Below are positions 33,053 to 43,492 of a stretch of 64,000 nt of DNA, one piece after another. Positions within the stretch are counted from its first letter, which is position 1. Each line of letters begins with the position of its first letter. The position numbers were made by a program, and so were the translations under genes. The DNA is taken from the NCBI GenBank assembly GCA_949282265.1, contig CASDOZ010000013.1:25756-89755 (forward strand). Reading direction: 5' to 3'. The notes under the pieces were generated by a model. It was not told the DNA's origin. It saw only the letters and a list, made by a program, of their open reading frames with translations, and did no database searches. Origin of the DNA: an uncultured Bacteroidales bacterium. Lineage in GTDB: Bacteria; Bacteroidota; Bacteroidia; Bacteroidales; Paludibacteraceae.

Positions 33053-35254
33053 ATGAGACATTTTATTTTTATGATAATATGCTGCTGTGTGGTTACGGCA
33101 GTGCAAGCGCATGTGTGGGGAGTTGTCGTGGATGAGTCCGGTGCCCCGCTGGTTGGAGCCAATGTGTATTGGGCCGGTACGCAAACCGGTGTGGCTACTG
33201 ATGCAGATGGGCGTTTTTCGCTTGAGCCGTTGGCCGGACATGATAAAATAGTGGTCAGTTTTGTGTCGTATGTTACCGATACGATTGTTATCAGAGAACA
33301 TCAGCCCCTGCAAATCCAGATGTTGTCGGAGCTGGAGCTGGCCGAGGTGGATGTTGCGGCACGCAGAGTGGCTGCGGTAAAGTCGCGCGTGTCGGTGTTC
33401 GATACGCAGAAAATCACGGGCGATGAGCTTTGCAAGGCAGCCTGCTGCAACCTTTCCGAAAGTTTCGAGACCAACGCTTCCGTTGATGTCAATTACAGCG
33501 ATGCGGCCACCGGTGCCAAGCAAATCCGCCTGCTGGGACTTTCCGGCCAGTATGTGCAAATGCTGACGGAAAATATCCCGAATTTTCGGGGAATTTCTTC
33601 GCCTTACGGTCTGGGATATATTCCCGGCCCCTGGATGGAAAGCATTCAGATATCCAAAGGCACGGCATCGGTCCTGAACGGTTATGAGGCTTTGACGGGC
33701 CAGATAAATGTGGAGTATAAAAAACCGCAGACGAGCGAGAAAGTGGCAGTCAATCTGTTTGCCAGCGACGCCGCCCGTGCCGAATTGAACGCCCTGGCCG
33801 CTTTCGATGTCAATCCTTACGTGAGCACCGGCGTTATGCTGCACGCATCCGACGAATTTGCCGAGTGGGACCACAATGGCGATGGTTTTCTGGACATGCC
33901 GCGTGTGGCGCAATATAATTTGATAGACCGCTGGTATGTGAAAAAAGGAGACTATACGGGGCAGATATTTGCCCGCGGGTTGTATGAAAACCGTCGCGGC
34001 GGGCAGCTGAAATCCATTTCCGATCCATACCGCATAGATATAGAAACAGGCCGTGCCGAACTGTTTATGAAAAACGGTTATGTGTTCGACCATGAAAGCG
34101 GTACCAGCATAGGCATCATAACCAATGCGACCTGGCACGACCAGCATGCCGTGTACGGCAGGAAAGGCTATGATGGCACGCAATGGAATGCTTATCTGAA
34201 TGCGATTTTCCAGACAAGCTGGACGGACATGCACAAGCTCAGTACGGGCCTGAGCCTGAACTACGACCGTTATGACGAATGTCTGCGCACCGACACGCTG
34301 CATGCCACGGTACGGAATGAGATTGTGCCCGGTGTGTTTGCCGAATATACGTTCAACTGGAAGGACAAGCTGATTCTGTTGGGCGGGCTGCGTGCCGACT
34401 ACCATAATTTGTACGGTTTTTTTGTAACGCCGCGTTTGAATGTCAAATATAATCCGTGGGATTTTCTGCATGTCCGGGCTTCCGTCGGGAAAGGCTACCG
34501 CGCGCCGGCTGTGCTTGCGGAAAACAACAATTTGTTGGCCAGCAGCCGCGTTATGGAGATTGCCGATGACTTGAAAATGGAGAATGCCTGGAATTACGGT
34601 GTCAGCCTTACGGGCTATATCCCCATTGCCAGCCGCGAACTGACCTTGTCGGCCGAATGGTACTATACGGACTTCATTAACCAGATTGTCGTGGATATGG
34701 ACACCGACCCGCACAAGGTCATCTTTTCCAACCTTTCCGGCCGTTCGTATGCAAGCAGTGCGCAGATAGAAGCCAACATGGAGGTGTTCAAGGGCTTCAC
34801 GGCAACCCTGGCCTACCGCCTGACGGATGTCAAGACGACCATTCAGGGACGTTTGCGTGAAAAGCCGCTGACCAACCGGTTCAAAGGTCTGGCATCGCTA
34901 TCCTATCAGACACCGCTGAAAAAATGGCAGTTCGATTTTACGGCCCAGTTCAATGGCGGAGGCCGTCTGCCGGACACTTACTATGTGGCATCGGGAACGG
35001 ATGGGCAGGAAGTTCCGGCATGGAACGAGACCTTTGACCCATACATAATATTGAATGCACAGATAACAAAATATTTCAAAACATGGTCTATTTATGCAGG
35101 TTCGGAAAATTTGAGTAATTTTGTGCAGTCAAATCCGATAATCGGTGCGGCGGAGCCTTTTGGTGACATGTTCGATGCCACAATGGTCTGGGGACCAGTG
35201 CATGGCAGGAAAATCTATATAGGTTTCCGCTGGTCGCTGGAGCGTGAGGAATAG
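33053..35254 (+). CDS. TonB-dependent outer-membrane receptor, probable metal type
   Basis: A 733-residue receptor. Signal peptide 1-19 (ends AVQAHV). A carboxypeptidase-regulatory-like domain follows (VWGVVVDESGAPLVGANVYW, VVSFVSYVTDTI), then the plug (about 120-240: GDELCKAACCNLSESFETN, GAKQIRLLGLSGQYVQML, ISKGTASVLNGYEALTGQ). The 22-strand barrel ends in IYIGFRWSLEREE. The plug has two adjacent Cys residues in CKAACC, which I recall in receptors next to HMA proteins. It imports a ligand across the outer membrane using TonB. Substrate is probably a metal or metal complex, from the Cys/His-rich gene before and the HMA gene after. No SusD partner is present. Confidence 0.9.
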   Translation: MRHFIFMIICCCVVTAVQAHVWGVVVDESGAPLVGANVYWAGTQTGVATDADGRFSLEPLAGHDKIVVSFVSYVTDTIVIREHQPLQIQMLSELELAEVDVAARRVAAVKSRVSVFDTQKITGDELCKAACCNLSESFETNASVDVNYSDAATGAKQIRLLGLSGQYVQMLTENIPNFRGISSPYGLGYIPGPWMESIQISKGTASVLNGYEALTGQINVEYKKPQTSEKVAVNLFASDAARAELNALAAFDVNPYVSTGVMLHASDEFAEWDHNGDGFLDMPRVAQYNLIDRWYVKKGDYTGQIFARGLYENRRGGQLKSISDPYRIDIETGRAELFMKNGYVFDHESGTSIGIITNATWHDQHAVYGRKGYDGTQWNAYLNAIFQTSWTDMHKLSTGLSLNYDRYDECLRTDTLHATVRNEIVPGVFAEYTFNWKDKLILLGGLRADYHNLYGFFVTPRLNVKYNPWDFLHVRASVGKGYRAPAVLAENNNLLASSRVMEIADDLKMENAWNYGVSLTGYIPIASRELTLSAEWYYTDFINQIVVDMDTDPHKVIFSNLSGRSYASSAQIEANMEVFKGFTATLAYRLTDVKTTIQGRLREKPLTNRFKGLASLSYQTPLKKWQFDFTAQFNGGGRLPDTYYVASGTDGQEVPAWNETFDPYIILNAQITKYFKTWSIYAGSENLSNFVQSNPIIGAAEPFGDMFDATMVWGPVHGRKIYIGFRWSLEREE

Positions 35255-35288
35255 GCTTTTCTCAGGCTGTCGTATAAATTTGTCAGAT

Positions 35289-37946
35289 ATGGAGTTTTTA
35301 AATGAAATTGTAATTGTGTTAAAGCGCAAAACCGGCAAGCTGTTCGCCATGTTGGGCGTGGCGGCCGTGTTGTCGGGCGGAGCATGTGCGGAACTGGACA
35401 GGCTGTCCAACGATACGGGAATCGGAGGTTTCATGGTAGACAGCGTGTTTACTGCCGGCCTGCAAATGGATGAACCGCAGATTGCCGACAGTGTGTCAAT
35501 CGTTTTCATCCCGATAGAATTCGGCACTTTTGTCAAAGACACGAACATTGTTTTTTCGGCTGTCATCAGCCCGCACCATGGTGCGCAGAAAGTCCTGAAT
35601 ATTAAGCAGGATTCCATTGTGTTCCAGAGCAAGGACGAGAAAGTGTCGTTTTTCATGGTGGCCGAGAACGGTGAGGCACGGGAGTGGTTTATTGAGTTGA
35701 CGGAAAAACCACGCAGTTCAGAGAAAGAGATTCTCGGATTCTTCATAAAATCCCATACACCCGCCGGCGTGCTTGTTTCCGATTCGGCCTATATTGTACC
35801 GAACAAGAACAAAGTGCAGATTATTTCGCCGGATGTATCTTTTCCCTTCACCGTTGTGCCGGACTCCATTGTCCTTTCGGCTGGCGCCCGTCTGGTCACG
35901 ACCGTCGAGGCTTTGGAATTCCAGACCCTGGACGATGTGCTTGAACTGAGCGTCATGGCAGAGGATGGTACGACCAAGAACTGGGAAATTTCCGTGATTC
36001 TGGGTTATCCAATCTATGATGAAATCAACGGCAGCTTGAGCAATGAGCAATTGTATCCGCTGAATGTGGATGCGGCCTCGTTGCAGGTCAACTTGCTGGA
36101 TACGGGAACCAATCGGTACATGCGGTCGGACATAGACTCGGTAGAAAACCGGATTACTGTCGTGGTGAAAAAAAATACGACAAAGACCCGTAGCTATTTG
36201 CCCGATTTCCCGCTGGACCTGACCATTCGTTTCAATGCCAGACAAGGCAGCGAGATATTGGGATATACAATGGGTGATACCTTGACTTTCAATACAATGG
36301 ATGATGTGCATGCCTTTTACATCTTTGACCGTGTAAACGGCATAAAAAAACGCTGGAAAATAGGACTGGGCGAATGGCAAAATTCGGAAGCGGAAGTGCT
36401 CGACTTTTCTTTGCTGGGCTCTACTCCCGGCAAAATAGAAATTGATGTGGAAAACATTGAAATAGAGAGTTCGCTCGGGCAAATTATTATTCCGATTCTG
36501 GATGGCACGGACCAGTTCCCCTTGAAACTGAAATCGGAAATAACCGTTTCGGAATATGCTACCGTAAAGGATTTTGTAAATGGAGTCTATTATGATTTTA
36601 ATGAAATAGGCAGTACGAAGAACTTCACCGTCGTGGCCGAAGATGGCACGGAAAAGCCGTGGTCGATACGGCTGATATTTGCCGGCACGTTGAATACGGC
36701 CGCCGATGTGGAGAGTTTTGTCGTGACACAGAAAACGACTCCGGCCAACAAGCTGACGCTCAATACGACCGGTATCATAGACAAAGCCGCAAAGACGATT
36801 ACCGTGCAGGTTACGGATTTTTCAGATGACATGCCTCTGCAAATCAAGGCGGATATGGCCATTTCCTACAAGGCGACCATAGCAGGCAATGACATAACGC
36901 AGGACTGGATTACGTTCAATTCTGTTTCCGATACGCATAAAATCACGGTGCGTTCGCAGGACGAAGCGACAACAAACGAGTGGACATTGCGTCTGGAAGA
37001 CCTGACGCCCGAAAAGAACAATGCCGCCGAGTTGACCGGTTTTACGGTTTCCAACGTGGCTTCCGGTTACACTGTCAAGCAACCGAATGTTGACCATGTC
37101 AATCGAATCGTGAAAATCAGTGTGACGGAAACCGGTTCCGGAGCCTTCTCGTTCAAGGCCGCCGCAACGGTGTCGGAGGGCGCAAAACTGTCGGGAGCAC
37201 TGACCGGAACAAGCGGAAGCCAGCTGTCGTTTGATGCCATAAGCAACTCTACGCCTTTCGATCCGAATAATTATACGAAATCGTTCAGCATAACTTCGGA
37301 AGATGGTACGAATACGGTCAATTGGACAATTGTTGTTTCGTATGAACCCCAATTGGCAAACAGCGATATGAGCATTTGGACTAATAATACCACCCCGGGT
37401 GGAGATTGGGCGAGCGCAAACAATTCTTATGTTACATTGACCACAAAAGGAACGGAAGGTAGTAATACGTATGCCAGGTTAGAGGCCAAGAAAGCACCTG
37501 TTGTAAGTACTTTCGCCGCCGGTAATTTGTTCCTAGGCTATTTTCAAATGAATATCAGCCAAATGAACACGCCGAAAAAAATGACTTATTTCGGCATTCC
37601 GTTCACGGCCAAGCCGCTTTCGCTGACGACGGACATAAGTTATACGCCAGGCGGAAGTACGGACAAAGGTTCTATAGAAATACATTTGCTGCATTATGAT
37701 GGACCGGCCGGCCAGTTTGAGTATCATACCATAGGCGATGAGGCCAATATAACAGTTGTAGGACAAGGGCGTGCGGAGTTTGGTGCGACAAATGGTTGGG
37801 AAACTAAAACGGTCAATGTGGAATATACGTCTGATTTGTTGCCGACCCATATTCATGTGGCATACAGTACAAGTTATCTGGGCGACCAGTTGAAAGGGGA
37901 TGTGGGTAGTTTAATGTATGTGGATAATGTTAAATTGAATTATTAG
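35289..37946 (+). CDS. PCMD-domain surface protein with repeated beta modules
   Basis: An 885-residue exported protein. The start is uncertain: ATG 35289 gives a hydrophilic extension before the hydrophobic segment LFAMLGVAAVLSGGAC, so ATG 35349 is an alternative; the Cys could be a lipidation site, though the lipobox is weak. At least five repeats of about 100 residues follow, each ending like VVAEDGTEKPWSIRL, MAEDGTTKNWEISVI or SEDGTNTVNWTIVVS. From about residue 695 a PCMD domain (putative carbohydrate metabolism domain) runs to the end: MSIWTNNTTPGGDWA, FGIPFTAKPLSLT, VEYTSDLLPTHIHVAYS. It is 34 bp after the receptor and 4 bp before the barrel gene, so in one operon. Function unknown, probably ligand binding at the cell surface. 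Confidence 0.8.
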   Translation: MEFLNEIVIVLKRKTGKLFAMLGVAAVLSGGACAELDRLSNDTGIGGFMVDSVFTAGLQMDEPQIADSVSIVFIPIEFGTFVKDTNIVFSAVISPHHGAQKVLNIKQDSIVFQSKDEKVSFFMVAENGEAREWFIELTEKPRSSEKEILGFFIKSHTPAGVLVSDSAYIVPNKNKVQIISPDVSFPFTVVPDSIVLSAGARLVTTVEALEFQTLDDVLELSVMAEDGTTKNWEISVILGYPIYDEINGSLSNEQLYPLNVDAASLQVNLLDTGTNRYMRSDIDSVENRITVVVKKNTTKTRSYLPDFPLDLTIRFNARQGSEILGYTMGDTLTFNTMDDVHAFYIFDRVNGIKKRWKIGLGEWQNSEAEVLDFSLLGSTPGKIEIDVENIEIESSLGQIIIPILDGTDQFPLKLKSEITVSEYATVKDFVNGVYYDFNEIGSTKNFTVVAEDGTEKPWSIRLIFAGTLNTAADVESFVVTQKTTPANKLTLNTTGIIDKAAKTITVQVTDFSDDMPLQIKADMAISYKATIAGNDITQDWITFNSVSDTHKITVRSQDEATTNEWTLRLEDLTPEKNNAAELTGFTVSNVASGYTVKQPNVDHVNRIVKISVTETGSGAFSFKAAATVSEGAKLSGALTGTSGSQLSFDAISNSTPFDPNNYTKSFSITSEDGTNTVNWTIVVSYEPQLANSDMSIWTNNTTPGGDWASANNSYVTLTTKGTEGSNTYARLEAKKAPVVSTFAAGNLFLGYFQMNISQMNTPKKMTYFGIPFTAKPLSLTTDISYTPGGSTDKGSIEIHLLHYDGPAGQFEYHTIGDEANITVVGQGRAEFGATNGWETKTVNVEYTSDLLPTHIHVAYSTSYLGDQLKGDVGSLMYVDNVKLNY

Positions 37947-37950
37947 GGCT

Positions 37951-38784
37951 ATGCGGAAAATAGTAATAATATTGATAGGGGGGGCATTGTGTTTCAGTTC
38001 AATAGTCTCGGCTGAAAATTTCTGGAAAAACCTCAGTTTCAATACGTTCGGTGTGCAAATTGGTACGGATGTCGGTGGCGCTTTGCCTACCAAATTGGAG
38101 TTTATCCCGAAAGTGTTCCGCCCATATCCGAAAATGTATATGTCAATAGGAGCAAGGACTTCCATTTCGTTGGCTCCTGGTTGGGATTTGGGTTTGGAAG
38201 CCAATTATAAGACGGTGGAAATGTCGGCAGATGCCTTGGTGGAGAACCAGTTGGCTTTTGCTCCGAATGTGAATATAGAAACAGGATTGGTTCAAGGTTA
38301 TTTGAAACAGTATTTTTCCGGCCAGGCAACTATGAACATGTCGTTTACCATGTTGGAAATCCCGTTGTATGCAAAATATGTTTTCCCAAACGGAAAAGAT
38401 AAAATCATGTTTGGTGGTTATGGTGCATGGGTTATGCGTGCGACATTTGTAACTGATCCTCAAATGGGTTATACAGGCTCTGCCCCAGACAAAGTAGATG
38501 TTGTCATTCAGGCGCCTTCTGATGTTACCCGCATGGATTTTTCGCGTTTCACTTCCAAATGGGATGCGGGTATTACGTTCGGTTACGAACGTGAACTTTA
38601 CCAGCGTATCAATATAGGATTGCGTGTGTATGCCGGTTTCAAGGATATTTTTCAGCGAGATATCTTTCCGAATGATGATTCTGTCGATAAAATTTTGGAA
38701 TATAATATGACGCACATGCGTGGTTCCTTGACTATTAGTTACGATTTATTCCGTACGCATTCATGGTGGCGTGATAAAAAATAA
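37951..38784 (+). CDS. Outer-membrane beta-barrel protein
   Basis: A 277-residue protein with signal peptide (1-20, ends VSAEN). Alternating amphipathic strands (FGVQIGTDVGGALP, MYMSIGARTSISLAPGWDLGLEANY, LEIPLYAKYVFP, GGYGAWVMRATF, AGITFGYERELYQRINIGLRVYAGF) are typical of the PorT/OMP_b-brl_2 class. It starts 4 bp after the PCMD gene. Possibly a partner that anchors or exports the PCMD protein; no specific function is shown. Confidence 0.8.
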   Translation: MRKIVIILIGGALCFSSIVSAENFWKNLSFNTFGVQIGTDVGGALPTKLEFIPKVFRPYPKMYMSIGARTSISLAPGWDLGLEANYKTVEMSADALVENQLAFAPNVNIETGLVQGYLKQYFSGQATMNMSFTMLEIPLYAKYVFPNGKDKIMFGGYGAWVMRATFVTDPQMGYTGSAPDKVDVVIQAPSDVTRMDFSRFTSKWDAGITFGYERELYQRINIGLRVYAGFKDIFQRDIFPNDDSVDKILEYNMTHMRGSLTISYDLFRTHSWWRDKK

Positions 38785-38879
38785 AGGAAGGTTTTCGTTT
38801 TACGAGTATACATGCTACGTTTCTGGATGTGGTCGCTGTTGTTGGCCATGTGTGATTCAAATATAATAAATTGGTGCTT

Positions 38880-39212
38880 ATGAAAAAAACGGTTTTAATT
38901 TTATTGTTGGCGATTTTTGCCGTAGGAACACAAACAGTTGCCGCAGCGAAAAAAAACAATCGGGAAACAGTTGTGTTCAGCGTTTCTATGGATTGCCAAG
39001 GTTGTGTAAACAAAATTGAGAAAAACATCGCGTTTGAAAAGGGAGTTACCGGTCTGGATATTGATTTTGAAAATCAGGAAGTTGCTGTAACTTATAATGC
39101 CTCAAAGACCAATCCTGACATGTTGCGTGCGGCTTTTGAAAAGATAGGCAAAGTAGCCCGTATATTGACTTGTACGGCGGACGGTGAAAACTCAGTAGCA
39201 GACAAGGAATGA
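38880..39212 (+). CDS. Secreted heavy-metal-associated (HMA) domain protein
   Basis: A 110-residue protein. Signal peptide about 1-23 (ends TVAAAKK). The rest is one HMA ferredoxin-like domain: VFSVSMDCQGCVNKIEKNI with the metal-binding C39-x-x-C42, then VTGLDIDFENQEVAVTY and LRAAFEKIGKVARI. Such domains carry Cu+ or Zn2+. Outside the cytoplasm it would act as a periplasmic metal chaperone. It is 95 bp after the barrel gene and probably belongs with the receptor group. ATG 38880 is used; an upstream TTG at 38871 is unlikely. Confidence 0.9.
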   Translation: MKKTVLILLLAIFAVGTQTVAAAKKNNRETVVFSVSMDCQGCVNKIEKNIAFEKGVTGLDIDFENQEVAVTYNASKTNPDMLRAAFEKIGKVARILTCTADGENSVADKE

Positions 39213-39297
39213 GATGGGGCTGCAATTTGAAATAACGGATAAATTATCCGGCATAACTTTTTCTGCTGGAAAATAAAATAAAATCAATCCTTTTTTG

Positions 39298-39305
39298 TAC
39301 CTTTG
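39298..39305 (+). promoter_or_regulatory. -7 promoter element of lysS
   Basis: TACCTTTG, 28 bp before the lysS ATG. Confidence 0.45.
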
Positions 39306-39333
39306 CCGTTTTCAATAAAACTATTATTGTGAA

Positions 39334-40869
39334 ATGGAACTGAATGAACAAGAAGCGATTCGAAGGAATAGTTTGATTCAATTGCGTTCTATGGGCATAG
39401 AGCCCTATCCTGCCGCAGAGTATAAAGTAACGCACTATTCGTCGGACATTAAAGCCAATTTCAAGGATGAAAATACGGGAGAACCGGCTGTGATTGCCGG
39501 ACGGTTGATGAGCCGCCGTATTATGGGGAAGGCCTCTTTCATAGAAATACAAGATTCCAAGGGACGTATCCAAGTCTATGTCAGCCGCGACGACATAAAT
39601 ACGCCGGAACAGCCGGAAATGTACAATGTCGTTTTCAAAAAATTGCTTGATATAGGCGATTTCATCGGGATAAAAGGCTTTATATTCCGCACCCAAATGG
39701 GTGAAATCAGTGTCCACGCCCAGGAATTGACGGTTTTGAGCAAATCTTTGCGCCCGCTTCCAATTGTAAAATACAAGGATGGCGTTGCTTATGACGCATT
39801 CGAAGATCCTGAACAACGTTATCGCCAACGTTATGTTGATTTGGTCGTGAACGGTGGTGTCAAGGAAATCTTCCGGAAGCGTACCATGATTTACCAATCG
39901 ATGCGTAACTTTTTCAATGCGCACGGTTATATGGAAGTGGAAACCCCTGTCTTGCAATCTATTCCCGGAGGTGCGGCTGCACGTCCTTTTATCACACACC
40001 ATAATGCATTGGATATTCCGCTCTATTTGCGTATTGCTGATGAGTTATATTTGAAACGTTTGATTGTCGGCGGGTTCGAGGGCGTGTATGAGTTTTCCAA
40101 GAATTTCCGTAACGAAGGGATGGACCGCACCCACAATCCGGAGTTTACCTGCATGGAAATCTATGTTTCCTACAAGGATTACAATTGGATGATGGATTTT
40201 ACGGAAAGAATGCTGGAAAAAATCTGTCTGGAAGTGAACGGTACGACCCAGGTGCAGGTGGGCGAGCATCTTATCGACTTCAAAGCCCCTTACAAACGGG
40301 TTACGATGATAGATGCCATTAAGGAATTTACGGGAATAGACATTTCAGGGATGGATGAAGCCCAGTTGCGCGATGTCTGCAAACAGTTGCATATCGAGGT
40401 TGACGAGACCATGGGCAAGGGTAAGCTCATTGATGAGATTTTTGGCGAGAAGTGTGAGGGTAATTACATTCAGCCGACCTTTATAATCGATTATCCTGTG
40501 GAAATGAGTCCGCTGACCAAGAAACACCGTTCAAATCCGGCTCTGACCGAGCGTTTTGAATTAATGGTCAACGGAAAAGAACTGGCAAATGCCTATTCGG
40601 AACTGAACGACCCGATAGACCAGCTGGAACGTTTCCAGGAACAGTTGCGCTTGAGCGAAAAAGGAGATGATGAGGCCATGTTCATTGACATGGACTTTGT
40701 GCGTGCCCTGGAATATGGTATGCCGCCGACATCGGGCATGGGCATCGGAATGGACAGGCTGGTTATGTTGCTTACAGGACAGCAGACGATTCAGGAAGTG
40801 CTCTTTTTCCCGCAAATGAAGCCTGAAAAAAGCAACAGGAAGGAAGATGCACCAGAAGAAAATAATTAA
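39334..40869 (+). CDS. lysS: Lysyl-tRNA synthetase (class II)
   Basis: A 511-residue class II enzyme that charges tRNA-Lys. The OB-fold anticodon domain is N-terminal ([20 protein letters not shown]). Motif 1 is around [16 protein letters not shown], motif 2 [20 protein letters not shown], and motif 3 [16 protein letters not shown] near residue 470. Length is normal. gpsA follows after 17 bp and pgi after that, an arrangement I know from other Bacteroidales. Confidence 0.97.
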   Translation: MELNEQEAIRRNSLIQLRSMGIEPYPAAEYKVTHYSSDIKANFKDENTGEPAVIAGRLMSRRIMGKASFIEIQDSKGRIQVYVSRDDINTPEQPEMYNVVFKKLLDIGDFIGIKGFIFRTQMGEISVHAQELTVLSKSLRPLPIVKYKDGVAYDAFEDPEQRYRQRYVDLVVNGGVKEIFRKRTMIYQSMRNFFNAHGYMEVETPVLQSIPGGAAARPFITHHNALDIPLYLRIADELYLKRLIVGGFEGVYEFSKNFRNEGMDRTHNPEFTCMEIYVSYKDYNWMMDFTERMLEKICLEVNGTTQVQVGEHLIDFKAPYKRVTMIDAIKEFTGIDISGMDEAQLRDVCKQLHIEVDETMGKGKLIDEIFGEKCEGNYIQPTFIIDYPVEMSPLTKKHRSNPALTERFELMVNGKELANAYSELNDPIDQLERFQEQLRLSEKGDDEAMFIDMDFVRALEYGMPPTSGMGIGMDRLVMLLTGQQTIQEVLFFPQMKPEKSNRKEDAPEENN

Positions 40870-40886
40870 CCTAATCTCGTACGGAC

Positions 40887-41885
40887 ATGTATTGTACTGA
40901 TAAGCGAATCGCGGTTCTGGGCGGAGGCAGCTGGGCTACGGCCATAGCGAAAATCGTTCTGACAAATGCAGAATCTATCAACTGGTATATGCGTCGTCAG
41001 GATCAGATTGATGAGTTTATCCGGCTGAGCAAAAATCCATCTTATTTGACGGCAACAAAATTCGACACCAGCAAAATCACTTTTACAAGCGATATCAACG
41101 AGCTGGTGAAAACATCCGATATTCTTATTTTTGCCATCCCATCTCCATTCCTGAAACAGCATATCAAAAAGTTGCGGCGTAAAATCAACAAAAAAATCAT
41201 TGTTTCGGCCATTAAGGGCATGGTGCCGGATGAAAACATGATTGTTTCCGACTATTTCCATGTTGTCCATGGCGTTCCCATGGAAAATATTGCCGTGCTG
41301 GCCGGTCCGTGCCATGCGGAAGAGGTGGCCTTGGAACGCCTTTCATACCTGACCATTGGCTGTCAGGACCGGGAAAAATCGCGTGAAATTGCACAGTGCA
41401 TGACAACGCCGTTTGTGCGCACCAACATAAGCGATGACATACATGGACTGGAATACTCATCAGTCATGAAAAATATCTATTCGGTTGCGGCCGGCATTTG
41501 CCATGGACTGAAATATGGAGACAATTTCCAGGCCGTGCTGATTTCCAACGCCATTCAGGAAATCAACCGGTTTTCATATGCCACCAACCATGGACATCGG
41601 GATATCAACGAATCGGCCTATCTGGGCGATCTGCTGGTAACCGCATATTCCAAATTCAGCCGTAACCGTTTGTTCGGCAGCATGATAGGCAAGGGCTATT
41701 CGGTAAAAACCGCCCAAATGGAAATGGAAATGATTGCCGAGGGTTATTATGCAACCAAATGTATTTATGAATTAAACGAGAAATTCCAGGTCAGCATGCC
41801 AATTGTGGATGCCGTATATAATATTCTGTATAATCGTTGCTCACCGACATTGGAAATCCGCAAATTGACGGAAAAGCTGGCTTGA
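40887..41885 (+). CDS. gpsA: NAD(P)H-dependent glycerol-3-phosphate dehydrogenase
   Basis: A 332-residue dehydrogenase making sn-glycerol 3-phosphate for phospholipids. The Rossmann motif is VLGGGSWATAIAKIV (residues 9-23). VSAIKGM, VLAGPCHAEEVA (GPxxAxE variant), SSVMKNIYSVAAGICHGL with the catalytic Lys, and INESAYLGDLLVTAYSKFSRNRLFG follow. It lies between lysS and pgi on the same strand. Confidence 0.95.
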   Translation: MYCTDKRIAVLGGGSWATAIAKIVLTNAESINWYMRRQDQIDEFIRLSKNPSYLTATKFDTSKITFTSDINELVKTSDILIFAIPSPFLKQHIKKLRRKINKKIIVSAIKGMVPDENMIVSDYFHVVHGVPMENIAVLAGPCHAEEVALERLSYLTIGCQDREKSREIAQCMTTPFVRTNISDDIHGLEYSSVMKNIYSVAAGICHGLKYGDNFQAVLISNAIQEINRFSYATNHGHRDINESAYLGDLLVTAYSKFSRNRLFGSMIGKGYSVKTAQMEMEMIAEGYYATKCIYELNEKFQVSMPIVDAVYNILYNRCSPTLEIRKLTEKLA

Positions 41886-41988
41886 TGAAATCTTGGACAA
41901 CAATTGACAACATAAAATACTAATAACTCAATCCCGGAACCTTTCTGCCGGTGGAATCATGTAATTCTTAAAAAGTGAAAGACATAAC

Positions 41989-43323
41989 ATGGATATTAGA
42001 TTGACAATTGACAAAACGTATGGCTTCGTTTCAAAAGAAGCGGTGGCCGGTTATGAGGCAGAAGTTGCCAAATGCCAGGAAATGTTACACCAGGGAACCG
42101 GAAAAGGAAATGATTTTCTGGGTTGGCTGAACTTGCCTGCAGAAATAACGGATGAGCATCTGGCCGACATAGAAACAACTGCAAAATTGTTGCGTGACAA
42201 TTGTGAGGTGATAGTTGTTATCGGCATCGGGGGCAGCTACCTGGGTGCAAAGGCAGTGAACGATGCCTTGTCCAGTTCGTTCGCATGGCTGGAGCAGCAC
42301 AAGCCTGTTATTGTGTATGCCGGACAAAATATTGGTGAAGACTATTTGTTTGAACTGCAGCAACTGTTGAAGAACAGGAAATTCGGCATAATCTCCATAT
42401 CCAAATCGGGAACAACGACCGAGCCGGCTCTGGCATTCCGTCTGCTGAAAACCCAATTGGAGGAGCAACAGGGAAAAGCGGAAGCAAAAGATCTGATTGT
42501 CTGTATTACGGACAAGGCCCGCGGTGCCTTGCGTACATTGGCAACCCGGGAAGGATATAAAACGTTTGTGATAGAGGACAATATCGGTGGCCGTTTTTCC
42601 GTATTGTCACCGGTGGGTTTGCTGCCGATAGCCTGTGCCGGTTTTGATGTACGCCAACTGGTGGCCGGCGCATTGCGTATGCAGGAGGTTTGTGGCCAAG
42701 ATACGGCATTTGAGCAAAATCCTGCTGCCCAATATGCTGCTGTGCGTAATGAACTATACCGTTCCGGCAAAAAGATAGAAATCCTTGTGAACTTCCATCC
42801 GAAATTGCATTATGTTTCCGAGTGGTGGAAACAATTGTATGGCGAAAGTGAAGGGAAGGAGCATAAGGGTATTTTCCCCGCTTCTGTCGATTTTACAACG
42901 GATCTGCATTCCATGGGACAATGGATTCAGGAAGGTGAACGTATCATATTTGAGACGGTTATCAGTGTGGCCGAACCGAACCATACGGTTTTATTCCCGC
43001 ATAACGATGCCAATTTGGATGGCCTTAATTTCTTGGCAGGCAAGCGTGTCGATGAAGTGAACAAAATGGCGGAATTGGGTACCATGTTGGCGCATGTAGA
43101 TGGTGGCGTTCCTAACCTTCGGGTAGAGTTGCCGAAATTGAACGAGTATTATTTGGGACAGTTGATTTATTTCTTTGAAAAAGCCTGCGGTATCAGCGGT
43201 TATTTGCTCGGAGTGAACCCGTTTGACCAGCCTGGCGTGGAAGCTTATAAGAAAAACATGTTCGCTTTGCTGGAAAAGCCGGGTTATGAAGAAGCGACCA
43301 AGGCAATCAAGTCGCGTTTGTAG
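41989..43323 (+). CDS. pgi: Glucose-6-phosphate isomerase
   Basis: A 444-residue short-form isomerase (Bacillus/Bacteroidota type) converting glucose 6-phosphate and fructose 6-phosphate. [15 protein letters not shown] and the phosphate-binding [32 protein letters not shown]-like [17 protein letters not shown], and the C-terminal [14 protein letters not shown] are family signatures. It ends an operon with gpsA (103 bp upstream), closed by the hairpin at 43346-43388. Confidence 0.96.
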   Translation: MDIRLTIDKTYGFVSKEAVAGYEAEVAKCQEMLHQGTGKGNDFLGWLNLPAEITDEHLADIETTAKLLRDNCEVIVVIGIGGSYLGAKAVNDALSSSFAWLEQHKPVIVYAGQNIGEDYLFELQQLLKNRKFGIISISKSGTTTEPALAFRLLKTQLEEQQGKAEAKDLIVCITDKARGALRTLATREGYKTFVIEDNIGGRFSVLSPVGLLPIACAGFDVRQLVAGALRMQEVCGQDTAFEQNPAAQYAAVRNELYRSGKKIEILVNFHPKLHYVSEWWKQLYGESEGKEHKGIFPASVDFTTDLHSMGQWIQEGERIIFETVISVAEPNHTVLFPHNDANLDGLNFLAGKRVDEVNKMAELGTMLAHVDGGVPNLRVELPKLNEYYLGQLIYFFEKACGISGYLLGVNPFDQPGVEAYKKNMFALLEKPGYEEATKAIKSRL

Positions 43324-43345
43324 AGAATTCCTGTAAGGATTTATG

Positions 43346-43388
43346 AATCTCCTAATGAACAATAGACTGTTTTTAGGAGATTTTTTTG
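43346..43388 (+). terminator. Rho-independent terminator after pgi
   Basis: AATCTCCTAA (43346-43355) pairs with TTAGGAGATT (43373-43382), followed by a T-run. The T-run also contains the TTTG (43385-43388) used as -33 element of the next promoter. Confidence 0.85.
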
Positions 43389-43415
43389 TTGTTTTAAATA
43401 ATAGTTGTACTTTTG
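43385..43415 (+). promoter_or_regulatory. Promoter of the giant adhesin gene
   Basis: TTTG (43385-43388), 19 bp, TACTTTTG (43408-43415): strong match to the Bacteroidota consensus, 77 bp before the ATG. Confidence 0.7.
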
Positions 43416-43492
43416 CACCGCATTATATATAGGAGAGTTGTGTTTTGTATTTTAGGTAATCTATTTTTTCTTTCTCCAGTAATTACGTGATT

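Noticed and set aside
33023-34714. 563-codon open frame on the minus strand
   Set aside because: It lies entirely opposite the TonB receptor gene and has no recognisable domains; it is a shadow of the codon bias of that gene.
39234-39248. Palindrome CGGATAA-A-TTATCCG before lysS considered as a terminator
   Set aside because: The loop would be a single base and no T-run follows directly.
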